Shown: piece after piece, positions 9,590 to 18,700 of the stretch
How positions within the stretch are numbered: position 1 is the stretch's first letter
Layout: each line of letters opens with the position of its first letter
Assembly (NCBI RefSeq): GCF_000189775.2
Contig: NC_015555.1
Span: 2,305,001-2,369,000 of the forward strand
DNA length: 64,000 bases
Source of the DNA: Thermoanaerobacterium xylanolyticum LX-11
GTDB lineage: Bacteria > Bacillota > Thermoanaerobacteria > Thermoanaerobacterales > Thermoanaerobacteraceae
Direction: 5' to 3'
Translations under genes and position numbers: made by a program
Notes under the pieces: generated by a model
Told to the model about the DNA's origin: nothing
What the model saw: only the letters and a program-made list of their open reading frames with translations
Databases searched by the model: none

Positions 9590-10930
9590 TTATATATTGT
9601 CAATTAAGTTTTTATTTATTACTTCTTTGTACCATATAGCACTATCTTTCAAAATTCTTTTTTGCGTTTCAAAATCCACATAAACAATACCGAACCTTTT
9701 AGAATATCCATAAGCCCATTCAAAATTGTCCAAAAGAGACCATAAAAAGTACCCTTTTAGATTTCCTCCATCCTCTATAAATTTAATAGCATATTTTAAA
9801 TGTTCCTTTACATATTCTATCCGTTCTTGATCATGAACCTCGTCTTTATTTACTATATCTTTAAATGCTGCTCCATTTTCAGTTATATAAATTGGCATAT
9901 TTGTATACTCTTTATCAATCCTTTTCAAAAGATCATACAGTGATTCAGGACTTATCTCCCAACCCATATCCGTCTTTTTCCCAGGCCCTTCTACTGCTTC
10001 TCCTTTTATCAGAGAATTTTCATCATATTTTACTATCGATCTGCTATAAAAATTAATCCCTAAAAAGTCTATTGGTTGACTTATAATACCTAAATCTTCG
10101 TTTTTTATGAAATCAAATTCTCCAATTTCTTTTTTGTATAACTCTATCATATCTACAGGATATTTCCCTTTAAAAATTGGATCTAAAAACCATCTGTTAG
10201 AAAAACCATCGGCATACTTAGCTGCCAAATAATCTTCTTCTTTTTCTGTTGCTGGATACGCTGGCGTCAAATTTAATGTTATTCCAATTTGACTTTCTTT
10301 TATATTCATATCTCTAAAAATCTTTACTGCTTCTCCATGAGATAGTAATATATGATGTGCAGCAATTAATGCCTCTCTGTAGTCTTTATGTCCCGGTGCA
10401 TGCTCACCAATTCCGTAACTTAATATTGATGCACACCATGGTTCATTATGGGTTATCCACATTGGAACAACATCACCAATTTCTTTAAACAATTTTTGAG
10501 AGTATTCTGAATACCAATATATTGAGTCTCTATTTAACCATCCTCCTAAATCCCCAGCCCATTGTGGTAAATCCCAATGATATATTGTCGCAACAGGTTT
10601 TATATTATTTTTTAATAATTCATCTATCAACTTCTTATAGAAATCCATTCCCTTTTGATTAAACTTTCCTTTTTCCGGATAAATTCTCGGCCATGCTATA
10701 GAAAATCTATAAGCTTTTACACCAATTTCTTTCAATATTCCTATATCTTCCTTATATCTGTGATAATGATCACAAGCTATGTCTCCTGTGTCACCATTAT
10801 ATGTCTTACCCTTAATTTTTGAAAATGTATCCCATATAGAAGGCGTTCTACCATCTTCATTCACTGCTCCTTCTATTTGATATGATGATGTTGCTACACC
10901 AAACAAAAAATCTTTTGGAAAATTAGCCAT
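9590..10930 (-). CDS. GH1 beta-glucosidase, cytoplasmic
   Basis: 446-residue family GH1 enzyme without a signal peptide, expected to hydrolyse imported laminari- or cello-oligosaccharides. It shows the acid/base motif THNEPW and the nucleophile motif ITENG, plus the usual GH1 N-terminus (FPKDFLFGVATSSYQIEGA). The ATG at 10930 lies 8 nt after AGGAG and is preferred to an upstream GTG at 10939. It follows the second permease by 29 bp in the transporter operon. Whether the IS copy downstream blocks transcription into GH116 and GH81 cannot be told from sequence. Confidence 0.95.
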   Translation of the reverse strand: MANFPKDFLFGVATSSYQIEGAVNEDGRTPSIWDTFSKIKGKTYNGDTGDIACDHYHRYKEDIGILKEIGVKAYRFSIAWPRIYPEKGKFNQKGMDFYKKLIDELLKNNIKPVATIYHWDLPQWAGDLGGWLNRDSIYWYSEYSQKLFKEIGDVVPMWITHNEPWCASILSYGIGEHAPGHKDYREALIAAHHILLSHGEAVKIFRDMNIKESQIGITLNLTPAYPATEKEEDYLAAKYADGFSNRWFLDPIFKGKYPVDMIELYKKEIGEFDFIKNEDLGIISQPIDFLGINFYSRSIVKYDENSLIKGEAVEGPGKKTDMGWEISPESLYDLLKRIDKEYTNMPIYITENGAAFKDIVNKDEVHDQERIEYVKEHLKYAIKFIEDGGNLKGYFLWSLLDNFEWAYGYSKRFGIVYVDFETQKRILKDSAIWYKEVINKNLIDNI

Positions 10931-10959
10931 TATATTCACTCCTGTCTTTTATAATAAAT

Positions 10960-11859
10960 TTAACCTTTTACAGCTCCTGCTGTCATTCCACTAATAAAAT
11001 ACTTCTGCAACAAGAAAAACATTAAAGCGACTGGTATTGTAACAACTGTAGCCGCTGCCATAAGTAAATCATATCTGTTTTGATAATTGCCTACAAAAAG
11101 CCTTATACCGACAGGTATAGTCTGTACATCAGCTGATGTTGTAAGTACCCATGCAAACAACAACTCATCCCATGCCATCAAGAAAATATAAATAGCAGCT
11201 GCAATTATACCTGGTATAGCTAACGGCAAAATCACACGTATAAATGCACTAAACTGCGTGCATCCATCTATTCTTGCCGCTTCCTCTATTTCCAAAGGTA
11301 TAGATGCAAAAAAACCTCTTAAAATCCAGATACTAAATGGAATATAAAACGCAGAATACGTAATAATTATTCCCTGATAAGTATTCACCATTTTTATTCC
11401 AAAAGTCTGTTGGATTTGAAGAAATATCAAATATAGTGGAAGTAAAAACAATATACCTGGAATCATTTGTGTACCAAGTGTCGCTATCCCAAATAAATTT
11501 GATCCTATAAATTTAAACCTGGCTAATGCATAACCAGCTAAAACTGCAATCGATAAAGCTATAACTGTTGTTGATGCATCAATAATAAGACTATTTTTGA
11601 AATATAATCCAAAATTTATGTTTGTCCACATATCATGGTAATTTACTAAAATATTCTTTAACTGTGGTTGTATCTTCCCTGTTAGTAATCCTTCTTGATC
11701 ACTCATTGATGATATTACCATCCATATCAAAGGAAATATTGTAATACCAATAAATATCCACAACATTGTAAGCGAAATATATCTCTTTATTTTTTTCTTT
11801 TGTCTATAACTTAAATGTTTTTTTGATGTATTTTGTATGTTCACTTTGTTTGCAATCAA
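10960..11859 (-). CDS. Carbohydrate ABC importer permease (MalG type)
   Basis: 299-residue inner-membrane permease of the CUT1 family with six predicted helices and the EAA loop (EIEEAARIDGCTQFSAF) that docks on the ATPase. It pairs with the preceding MalF-type permease and the binding lipoprotein. No dedicated ATPase is present in the locus, so a shared MsmK/UgpC-type ATPase elsewhere is expected. The start is TTG at 11859, 8 nt after an AAAGGGGG site, with only 14 bp to the upstream stop. Confidence 0.93.
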   Translation of the reverse strand: MIANKVNIQNTSKKHLSYRQKKKIKRYISLTMLWIFIGITIFPLIWMVISSMSDQEGLLTGKIQPQLKNILVNYHDMWTNINFGLYFKNSLIIDASTTVIALSIAVLAGYALARFKFIGSNLFGIATLGTQMIPGILFLLPLYLIFLQIQQTFGIKMVNTYQGIIITYSAFYIPFSIWILRGFFASIPLEIEEAARIDGCTQFSAFIRVILPLAIPGIIAAAIYIFLMAWDELLFAWVLTTSADVQTIPVGIRLFVGNYQNRYDLLMAAATVVTIPVALMFFLLQKYFISGMTAGAVKG

Positions 11860-11873
11860 AATAATAACCCCCT

Positions 11874-12806
11874 TTATTGCATTGTTAATGAATCTTTAAA
11901 TACTTTATACCAAATGCCTGTTAAAGCCAAAACACCTATCATCAACATTACAGAGGCAGCAGCGCCAGTACCAAATTGCCACATATTAAATGAGTTTCTT
12001 GAAATGTTTGTCATGACTAAATCACCCCAATCGCCCGGGTATCCAGCACCATTTCCAAACATCATTGCCACTATATTGTAAGAATAAATGCTTCCTATCA
12101 TACCGAAAAGTATTAGAGTACCTATAACTGGCTTCAAAAATGGCAATGTAATATATATAAGCTTTTGCCAACCTGTAGCACCATCAATTTCAGCCGCTTC
12201 ATAATAATCATCTGATATTGTTTGTAATGCAGCTAACAACATTATCATAGTCATAGGGAATGATCTCCATATTGTTGGAATAATTATTGCTATTAGAACA
12301 TTGGGACCAATAAGCCAAAACGGTTTATGATGTAAAATGTGTAGATAATCAACGAGAATCTTGTCTATAATGCCGCTATCCTGTCTCCACATAAATCCCC
12401 AAAGTAAACCTACAACATATGAAGGTACAACCCAAGGTAGCAAAAGCAGTGTACGTGCTATACCTCTCCCTTTAAATTCTTGCTTTAAAACATGAGCAAG
12501 CCATAATCCAATAATTAAAACTAATAAATTAGTAACTATAGTATAAATAATCGTATTCCTAACTGCATCCATGAAACCAATTCTTAATGTACTAGACGGA
12601 TCAAATAATATTGTATAAAAATTTTTTAATCCAATAAAAGGAGCATGTAAAAATTTTAATAGTGTATACTGATTTAAGTTTAGCAAAGAAATATATAATC
12701 CTTCTACCATCGGAATAAAATGTATCATAAGCATAGCGATAATAGCAGGTAAAATTAGTAAATAAGCCAGTTTATTCTTTTTGAAATTTTGTTTAATATA
12801 CTCCAA
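11874..12806 (-). CDS. Carbohydrate ABC importer permease (MalF type)
   Basis: Roughly 310-residue CUT1-family permease with six predicted membrane segments and an EAA loop (YYEAAEIDGATGWQKL). Two TTG codons are possible starts. The first (12815) directly abuts the AAAGGAG site, while the second at 12806 has a 9-nt spacer and is chosen here. It is separated from the binding-protein gene by a perfect stem-loop, a layout that usually keeps permease expression below binding-protein expression. Sugar specificity is inferred only from the neighbouring beta-glucanases. Confidence 0.92.
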   Translation of the reverse strand: MEYIKQNFKKNKLAYLLILPAIIAMLMIHFIPMVEGLYISLLNLNQYTLLKFLHAPFIGLKNFYTILFDPSSTLRIGFMDAVRNTIIYTIVTNLLVLIIGLWLAHVLKQEFKGRGIARTLLLLPWVVPSYVVGLLWGFMWRQDSGIIDKILVDYLHILHHKPFWLIGPNVLIAIIIPTIWRSFPMTMIMLLAALQTISDDYYEAAEIDGATGWQKLIYITLPFLKPVIGTLILFGMIGSIYSYNIVAMMFGNGAGYPGDWGDLVMTNISRNSFNMWQFGTGAAASVMLMIGVLALTGIWYKVFKDSLTMQ

Positions 12807-12828
12807 ATTATTCAACTCCTTTACAACA

Positions 12829-12859
12829 GGAGTATTATTGCAATCAGCAATAATACTCC
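12829..12859. other. Perfect 12-bp stem-loop between binding protein and permease genes
   Basis: GGAGTATTATTG and CAATAATACTCC form a perfect 12-bp stem with a 7-nt loop. No T-tract follows on the minus strand, so it is more likely an mRNA 3'-end stabiliser or processing site for the binding-protein cistron than a full terminator. Confidence 0.75.
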
Positions 12860-12872
12860 CTAAAAATTTTTA

Positions 12873-14252
12873 TTATTTTGCTTGTTGCAATACTCCGTCT
12901 ACCTCTTCAGCAGCTTTATTCATTTCATCAGCTATCATATTCTGATTAAATGGTCCCTTTACACCAGCTACATCGTCCCACACATTGCCTAAATGTGTTA
13001 GTAAAATATTTTCTATTTGTCCCCATGCAGGTACTGCAGGATAAGAACGACCATATTGAGCAATCTCTTTAAATACCGCCATATTAGGATCTGATGTTAT
13101 ATAAGGATCATCAAGCGCTTCTTTCAAAGCAGGAAGCATACCTGTTACTTTTGCATAATTTACTTGTGCATCTTTTGTTACAAGATATTTAACCAAATCG
13201 TAAGCTTCTTTTTTATGTGTCGATGCTTTAAATATTGCCAGATCGCTACCGCCAAAGAAAGAATATCTCCCAGCAGGCCCTTCTGGCAAATTAGCAACTG
13301 CATAATTTTTAGCTGCTATAGTATCTGCTAATCCACCTTTATCAGCCGGCGTTGAAAAATTCTTAACTAACCAAGGACCTGAAAAGGTTATTGCAAATTG
13401 TCCTTTTGCAAAAAGGCTTTCAACATCAGCACTATTTTTCTCAAGTACAGCTTTAGGCACTAATCCTTGTAGCGCAAGACCTGTGTAAAAATCTATTCCC
13501 TTCAAAGCTGCTTGGCTATTAAACACAGCATGTTTATTGTCAGGCGATAAATAATCCCCACCTGCGCCCCATATCCATGCAGCAAAATTATGCACTACAT
13601 TCCAGTCATTTTTACCAGGTATACCTATAGCAGCTATCTTTTGACCATTAATGTCCATATTGTTAATCTTTTTAGCAGCATCTAAAAAAGAATCCCATGT
13701 TGCAAAAGCTTGTTTCGGATCTATTCCAGCTTTTTCAAATACATCTGTCCTATAAAATATCCCCCTCGTATCGACGAACCAAGGTACTGCAGACGTTTTA
13801 CCAGAATCTTTAATACCCGTTGAACTCCACGCTGCAGGTAAAAAAGCACTTGCTCCGCCTAAATCAGAAACTTTATCTGTCAAATCTTCAAGTGCACCCA
13901 TTGAAGCGATAGCAGGAACCCACGTCGTACCAAGCTGCAAAACATCAGGCCCTATGCCACTTGTTGCTGCCGTAGTAATTTTTGTCCATGCGGATCCCCA
14001 ATCTATAACTGTCACTTTTATGTTGATATTAGGATGAGCATCTGTAAATGGTTTTACGACGTTTAAAAAGTCACTAGCACTTTGAGCACTATTAGGCATA
14101 ATCCATACTTGTAAAGTAACTTTTTCAGATGATGTGCTTTTAGATTGATCATTATTGCTGCTGGTGGTTTTTGTTGATGAATTACCACAGCCAGCTAAAC
14201 TTCCTAATGCCAGCATTAATACTAGCAACATAGCAATAACTTTTTTGTTCAT
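12873..14252 (-). CDS. Sugar-binding lipoprotein of ABC importer
   Basis: 459-residue family 1 extracellular solute-binding protein. The signal peptide ends in a lipobox (SLAGC) followed by a Ser/Thr/Asn-rich linker, so it is tethered to the outer membrane face. It should capture oligosaccharides, probably beta-1,3-gluco-oligosaccharides given the GH16, GH81, GH116 and GH1 neighbours. The ATG at 14252 follows GAGGGGG by 8 nt. It is the first gene of the operon, driven by the promoter at 14483-14511 and controlled by two LacI-type operators. Confidence 0.94.
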   Translation of the reverse strand: MNKKVIAMLLVLMLALGSLAGCGNSSTKTTSSNNDQSKSTSSEKVTLQVWIMPNSAQSASDFLNVVKPFTDAHPNINIKVTVIDWGSAWTKITTAATSGIGPDVLQLGTTWVPAIASMGALEDLTDKVSDLGGASAFLPAAWSSTGIKDSGKTSAVPWFVDTRGIFYRTDVFEKAGIDPKQAFATWDSFLDAAKKINNMDINGQKIAAIGIPGKNDWNVVHNFAAWIWGAGGDYLSPDNKHAVFNSQAALKGIDFYTGLALQGLVPKAVLEKNSADVESLFAKGQFAITFSGPWLVKNFSTPADKGGLADTIAAKNYAVANLPEGPAGRYSFFGGSDLAIFKASTHKKEAYDLVKYLVTKDAQVNYAKVTGMLPALKEALDDPYITSDPNMAVFKEIAQYGRSYPAVPAWGQIENILLTHLGNVWDDVAGVKGPFNQNMIADEMNKAAEEVDGVLQQAK

Positions 14253-14274
14253 GCAAATAACCCCCTCAAAATAT

Positions 14275-14290
14275 ATTAACACGTGTTAAT
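14275..14290. promoter_or_regulatory. LacI-family operator O2 (transporter operon)
   Basis: Perfect 16-bp palindrome ATTAACACGTGTTAAT immediately upstream of the ribosome site of the binding-protein gene. It shares the core AACACGTGTT with the sites at 14440, 24872 and 25390 and is close to the one before the repressor gene. Its centre is 164 bp from that of O1, so looping or a roadblock is possible. Confidence 0.85.
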
Positions 14291-14439
14291 AATTATTTAT
14301 AATAAAGGTAATACCTTTATTATGCATATTTAGACAAAAATCTGCTTAAAATTAGTTTAAAATCACTTAAAGCCATTAATAATTATATGTATTAACAATA
14401 TATAATAATACGCAACATTCGATTTATTTTTATTGTTTG

Positions 14440-14453
14440 TAAACACGTGTTTA
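14440..14453. promoter_or_regulatory. LacI-family operator O1 (transporter operon)
   Basis: Perfect palindrome TAAACACGTGTTTA about 30 bp downstream of the -10 box of the operon promoter. It lies in the transcribed leader, suited to blocking RNA polymerase escape or elongation. An extra half-site-like TGTTTACAAAC lies at 14461-14471. Confidence 0.85.
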
Positions 14454-14482
14454 TTTTAAATGTTTACAAACTTTTCACTTTT

Positions 14483-14511
14483 ATTATACAATATATTTTT
14501 TGCATTGTCAA
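14483..14511 (-). promoter_or_regulatory. Sigma-A promoter of beta-glucan transporter operon
   Basis: Reading the minus strand, TTGACA (14511-14506), a 17-bp spacer and TATAAT (14488-14483) give a perfect consensus promoter. It points at the binding-protein gene and lies just upstream of operator O1. Confidence 0.88.
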
Positions 14512-14531
14512 TAGTAAACATCAAACCCAAA

Positions 14532-15572
14532 CTAATCAATAATTTTTTTGCACGAATCTCTTTCTATCAATTTTGCTGATACAAGAAATTTTGCCACAAT
14601 GCTTGATTCACCTTCAATCGATTTAACTAAATTCTCTACACATAACTCTGCCATTTGCAATAGTGAAACACTCATTGTTGTTAATGATGGCTTTACATAT
14701 CGAGATATAGTAATATCATCAAACCCAATAATCGAAACATCTTCAGGTACAGCATATTCTAATTCTTGAAGTGCTTGCATAGCACCTATTGCCATTTGGT
14801 CATTTGCCGCAAAAATTGCAGTTGGTTTTACTTTTTTAAACAATTTATGTATTGCGTTATATCCACTTTCTTCAACAAAATTACCTTTCACAATATAGTG
14901 TGCATCGTAAGTAATATCAGCTTCTTTTAATGCTTTTTTATATCCTTCTAATCGTGCAAAGCCTGACAGTTTATCCAAATCGCCTGTTATATGAGCAATT
15001 TCTTTATGTCCTAAGTTTATGAGATATTTGGTCGCTTCATAAGATCCATTTAAGTTGTCCATATTTACAATAATACTTTTATTGAATACTTCATCTTCTT
15101 CTTTTATTTCTTGATCTACAATTGCTATCTTGAATCCTTCCTCGATAAGACTTTTTATTTCAGGATCACTATTTCTCACACCAACAAATATAGCACCACT
15201 GATAGTTTTGTTATAAAAAATCTCCTTTACTTTTTTATAATCCTTAACTTTAAAAACCGTTGTTATAAGAACATTATAGCCAATTCTATTTGCAAAATCT
15301 ACTACTGCAGTAGTAAACGGTCCAAAATATACGTTATCGTATATTCTATGTATTTCTGAATCTTTTTTTATATCAACTATGACAAGGCCTATTGTTTTAG
15401 ATGTTTTGCCCCTCAACATTCTTGCTGATGCGTGTGGAACATAATTGTATTCTTTAATAACTTTTAATACTTTTTCTCTTGTATCAGGAGGTACATTTGG
15501 GTAATTATTTATTACTCTTGAAACAGTACTGCGTGAAACACCTGCAATTTTTGCTATTTCTTTGCTATTCAT
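14532..15572 (-). CDS. LacI-family transcriptional repressor of the beta-glucan locus
   Basis: 346-residue LacI/GalR regulator with an N-terminal helix-turn-helix (IAKIAGVSRSTVSRVIN, about residues 5-21), a hinge helix (ASARMLRGK) and a periplasmic-binding-protein-like effector domain. The ATG at 15572 lies 8 nt after GGAG. It is encoded directly upstream of the transporter operon, and palindromes of LacI type lie at both promoters, so it most likely represses the operon and itself. The inducer is inferred to be a beta-glucan oligosaccharide; nothing in the sequence proves which. Confidence 0.93.
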   Translation of the reverse strand: MNSKEIAKIAGVSRSTVSRVINNYPNVPPDTREKVLKVIKEYNYVPHASARMLRGKTSKTIGLVIVDIKKDSEIHRIYDNVYFGPFTTAVVDFANRIGYNVLITTVFKVKDYKKVKEIFYNKTISGAIFVGVRNSDPEIKSLIEEGFKIAIVDQEIKEEDEVFNKSIIVNMDNLNGSYEATKYLINLGHKEIAHITGDLDKLSGFARLEGYKKALKEADITYDAHYIVKGNFVEESGYNAIHKLFKKVKPTAIFAANDQMAIGAMQALQELEYAVPEDVSIIGFDDITISRYVKPSLTTMSVSLLQMAELCVENLVKSIEGESSIVAKFLVSAKLIERDSCKKIID

Positions 15573-15604
15573 ATTTATTTCTCCTCTAAAAATCAATAAA
15601 ATTA

Positions 15605-15618
15605 TAAACTCGTGTTTA
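15605..15618. promoter_or_regulatory. Autoregulatory LacI-type operator
   Basis: TAAACTCGTGTTTA differs from the O1 palindrome by one base. It lies 33 bp upstream of the repressor ATG, just downstream of a TATAAT (minus strand, 15630-15625), the position expected for autorepression. Confidence 0.75.
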
Positions 15619-15690
15619 TATTTTATTATAACACAAATTCTATTTAATAAAAAGCATCTCCATTATTATCTATTAAGAATGTATAAATAG

Positions 15691-15727
15691 CAACTGCCAA
15701 CAGCTTCTTACGAAGTGTTGGCAGTTG
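15691..15727 (-). terminator. Terminator-like hairpin after the GH16 gene
   Basis: A perfect 12-bp stem (CAACTGCCAACA/TGTTGGCAGTTG) extended by an inner CTTC/GAAG pairing lies 7 bp after the stop of the GH16 gene. The minus-strand tail CTATTTATACATTC is T-rich rather than a clean T-run. Confidence 0.65.
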
Positions 15728-15733
15728 AAATGA

Positions 15734-18700
15734 TTATATGTTTCCGCTTTTCTCTAATAAGCCGTATATGATAGCTGCTGCTTCTGCTCTCGTAGCTACA
15801 CCTTTAGGTGCAAATACATTGTTAGGTTCTCCATTTACTATTCCTAATTTCGCTGCATTTGCTACTACATTCCTTGCCCAGTCGCTTATGGATTTGTCAT
15901 CGCTAAATGATGTAGCACCTATGTTTTCTTCTTTGTACTGTGTCAGCATCTCGTATGCTCTCATTGCTATTGCTGTCATCTCTTCTCTTGTTATATTGTC
16001 ATTGGGCCTTGCGTTCTTTCCGTCACCTTCTATTATTCCTGCTTTGTATGCTGCTTCTATTGCGTTTGCATACCAGTCTCCGCTCTTAACATCACTAAAT
16101 TCTCCATTGTATGTTTCTTCTTTTATGTTTAAAAGCCTCAGTATCATTGCTGTGAATTCTGCTCTCGTCACTGTCTTATTGGGTTCATACTGAGTGTCTG
16201 TCATTCCTTCTACTATATGCCTTGATGCTAATACTTCTATTACGTCTTTCGCCCAATTGTCTTTTATGTCATTAAACGTCTTGTCGTACTCAAATGCTGC
16301 ATATTGCGAGAAGTGCGTCGCATTGAATGTTATTGTTCTAGATGACACGTCTACTTTTCCACCCACGTATTCCCATTGATTTGTCGTTGGGTTGTAGTAG
16401 TAAACTGCTACTTTTCTTGGATCGTTAGCTTTTGATATATTTAATGTTACTTCTACTGGTTTTGCCAATGCTACATTTCCACTGCTATTACCTATTGTTA
16501 TGTCTACTACATTAGAAAGCGGCATATAGTTTGTTACATTAGGCTTTCCATTGTCTTTTATAGATACATTGACGCCGTTTTGTATCTGGTTTTGGTTAAG
16601 TGCATCTTTTGTAAGTGCTATTGATGCGTTATCTGATTTTATGACGATGTCTTTGCCGTTAGCAGCACTTGTATCTAAAATGTCTTTGGAAATCTGCACG
16701 ACTTTTTGCTGTCCTTGGCCTATTGTAGTTATGTCAAATACTACTTTCTTGTCTTTTGAATTTATTATCAGGTCTTTAGCTTTTCCTGCATCAAGCGTCA
16801 ATGTAATAATGTTACCATTCTTATTGACTGCTCCAATTGTATTGTTTGTATTGTTTGTATTGTTTGTATTGTTTGTATTGCTGCTATTGACGCTTGTAGT
16901 ACTTGTTGTGCTTGTACTTGTGCTTTCAGTGTTATTATTCCCTGCACTGCTTGAATTACTTCCACTACCATCACTATTATTTTCTGGTTTTGTTTCTGCA
17001 TTTGGATCAACCACTTCAATTTGTATTTCATCAAAATATAAATCAGAAGGCACTATATTATATCCATCTACTTTCCCAATCTCAAATACAAGTTTTGCAT
17101 TTGTATCTGTAGAATTATCCATTTTAAAGGTTACTTCATACTCTTTTGTATCTTTTGTTATGTCAAAGGTCTTTTTAGGCATATATTCTATAAACCATGG
17201 ATCCGAATTAAGTGGTTTACCTATCACAACATTTATCTTTCTATCTTCATTCGCTCTTCCTTTAAAGGAAATTTTATAAGTTTTCCCATCTATAAGGGTA
17301 ATTCCTTCCCTGTATATCTGAGGATCCCAAGAGTCATTTCCTATAGATGTAACATGAACCTTTAATTCTCCGTTTTCTATTGTCATTTGTGCATTGTTCC
17401 CTGCTGATGCTGAAGACCAGTATTTCCAATAATTTAATGCAGAATTGTCATTAAATTGTCCTTCAGGTAGCAATTTGTCACCTATTTTTTGTGCTGGTGT
17501 CTCTGTCTCTGATTGAATTTCATTAGAAATTTCCTCAGGCACATCGCTCTCAAAATAACCGTTATTCTCCGAAACCTCAGCTATCGATATATTGTCCATT
17601 GTAACAACATGACTCATATTAGTTGGATTTTTGCCACCTGGCTCCATGTTGCCTAAACCTATAACTAAGTCTATGTCTGACCTCGTAGAATCCATCTCAA
17701 AATCAAATGTGTAATTTTTCATTGTTGTAGTTAAAGGAATATATTTTTCTAAATGTCCGAAATATCCACTGTCTTCAATTTTTATAAATATATCACGAGG
17801 CTCTGTAGATTTAGCATCAAAAGATACTCTGTAAATTTTACCACTTTCTAATTCCATAGGTGCCTGTTTTATTTGAATGCTCCAAAACTGATTTCCGATA
17901 TTATTAATCTCTGCCTTTAATTGGCCTGATGATGTTGTTATATTCCCCGTTCCACCTTCACCAATCCAATTTGTCCATTCATTTAAATCATCAGAAAAAT
18001 CTCCATTTTTTATTAAATTAGGCGATATTTCAATATAAGCTAATTCTATATTTTCAGCATTTATTTCAATATTATTATTACCTTCATTTAAATACACTTG
18101 TTTTGTCACTATGGCAGCTTTATCGTTAGTAATATATGTGGGAATTTCATAAGTTTTATCAGATACAATAAGTTTAAGACTGCTATTTTCTTGTGCTTTC
18201 ATTAACTTAAATGAAACTACATAGTTGCTGTTTTTTGGTATATTTACATCAAATTTTGCTTTACCATTCTGTGTAAAACCAACCATTTCGTTTCCAATTT
18301 GCGCATTTTCAAGATCATAAAATTGATCTGGAAAAACAGTCACAAAGCTTGAAGGTGATACTTCTTTCATAGAAATATTATCAAGTCCTATGTTGACATT
18401 GGATCCTCCAAATTCAATTACAAACTTAGGTTTACAACCATTAGAAAAACTTTTATTAGTTGTAAGGTTAATCCTATAATCATCCCAGTCAGATGAAAGT
18501 TTTAAAACTTTTACATCTGATATTGGATTATAATCTTGGTCAGACAAATATACTTTTATTTCTCTCGGTGAATCAAAAGCTTTTGCTTTTAAATCTAAAA
18601 GGTAAGTAGAGCTACTTTTTACTTTTAAGTTTGATTGTACTAATTTTATATCTGCAAAGTCTTTACCACCATCTGTAATTACTGATTTGAAGTACCTATC

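Noticed and set aside
16836-16880. Short regular repeat considered as a CRISPR or VNTR signal
   Set aside because: Units are 9 bp, contiguous and encode Asn-Asn-Thr in frame; no spacers, and no cas genes in the window.
16551-17279. Long plus-strand open frame opposite the GH16 linker region
   Set aside because: It is the complement of the Asn/Thr/Ser-rich linker and CBM coding sequence, with no ribosome site; an antisense shadow.
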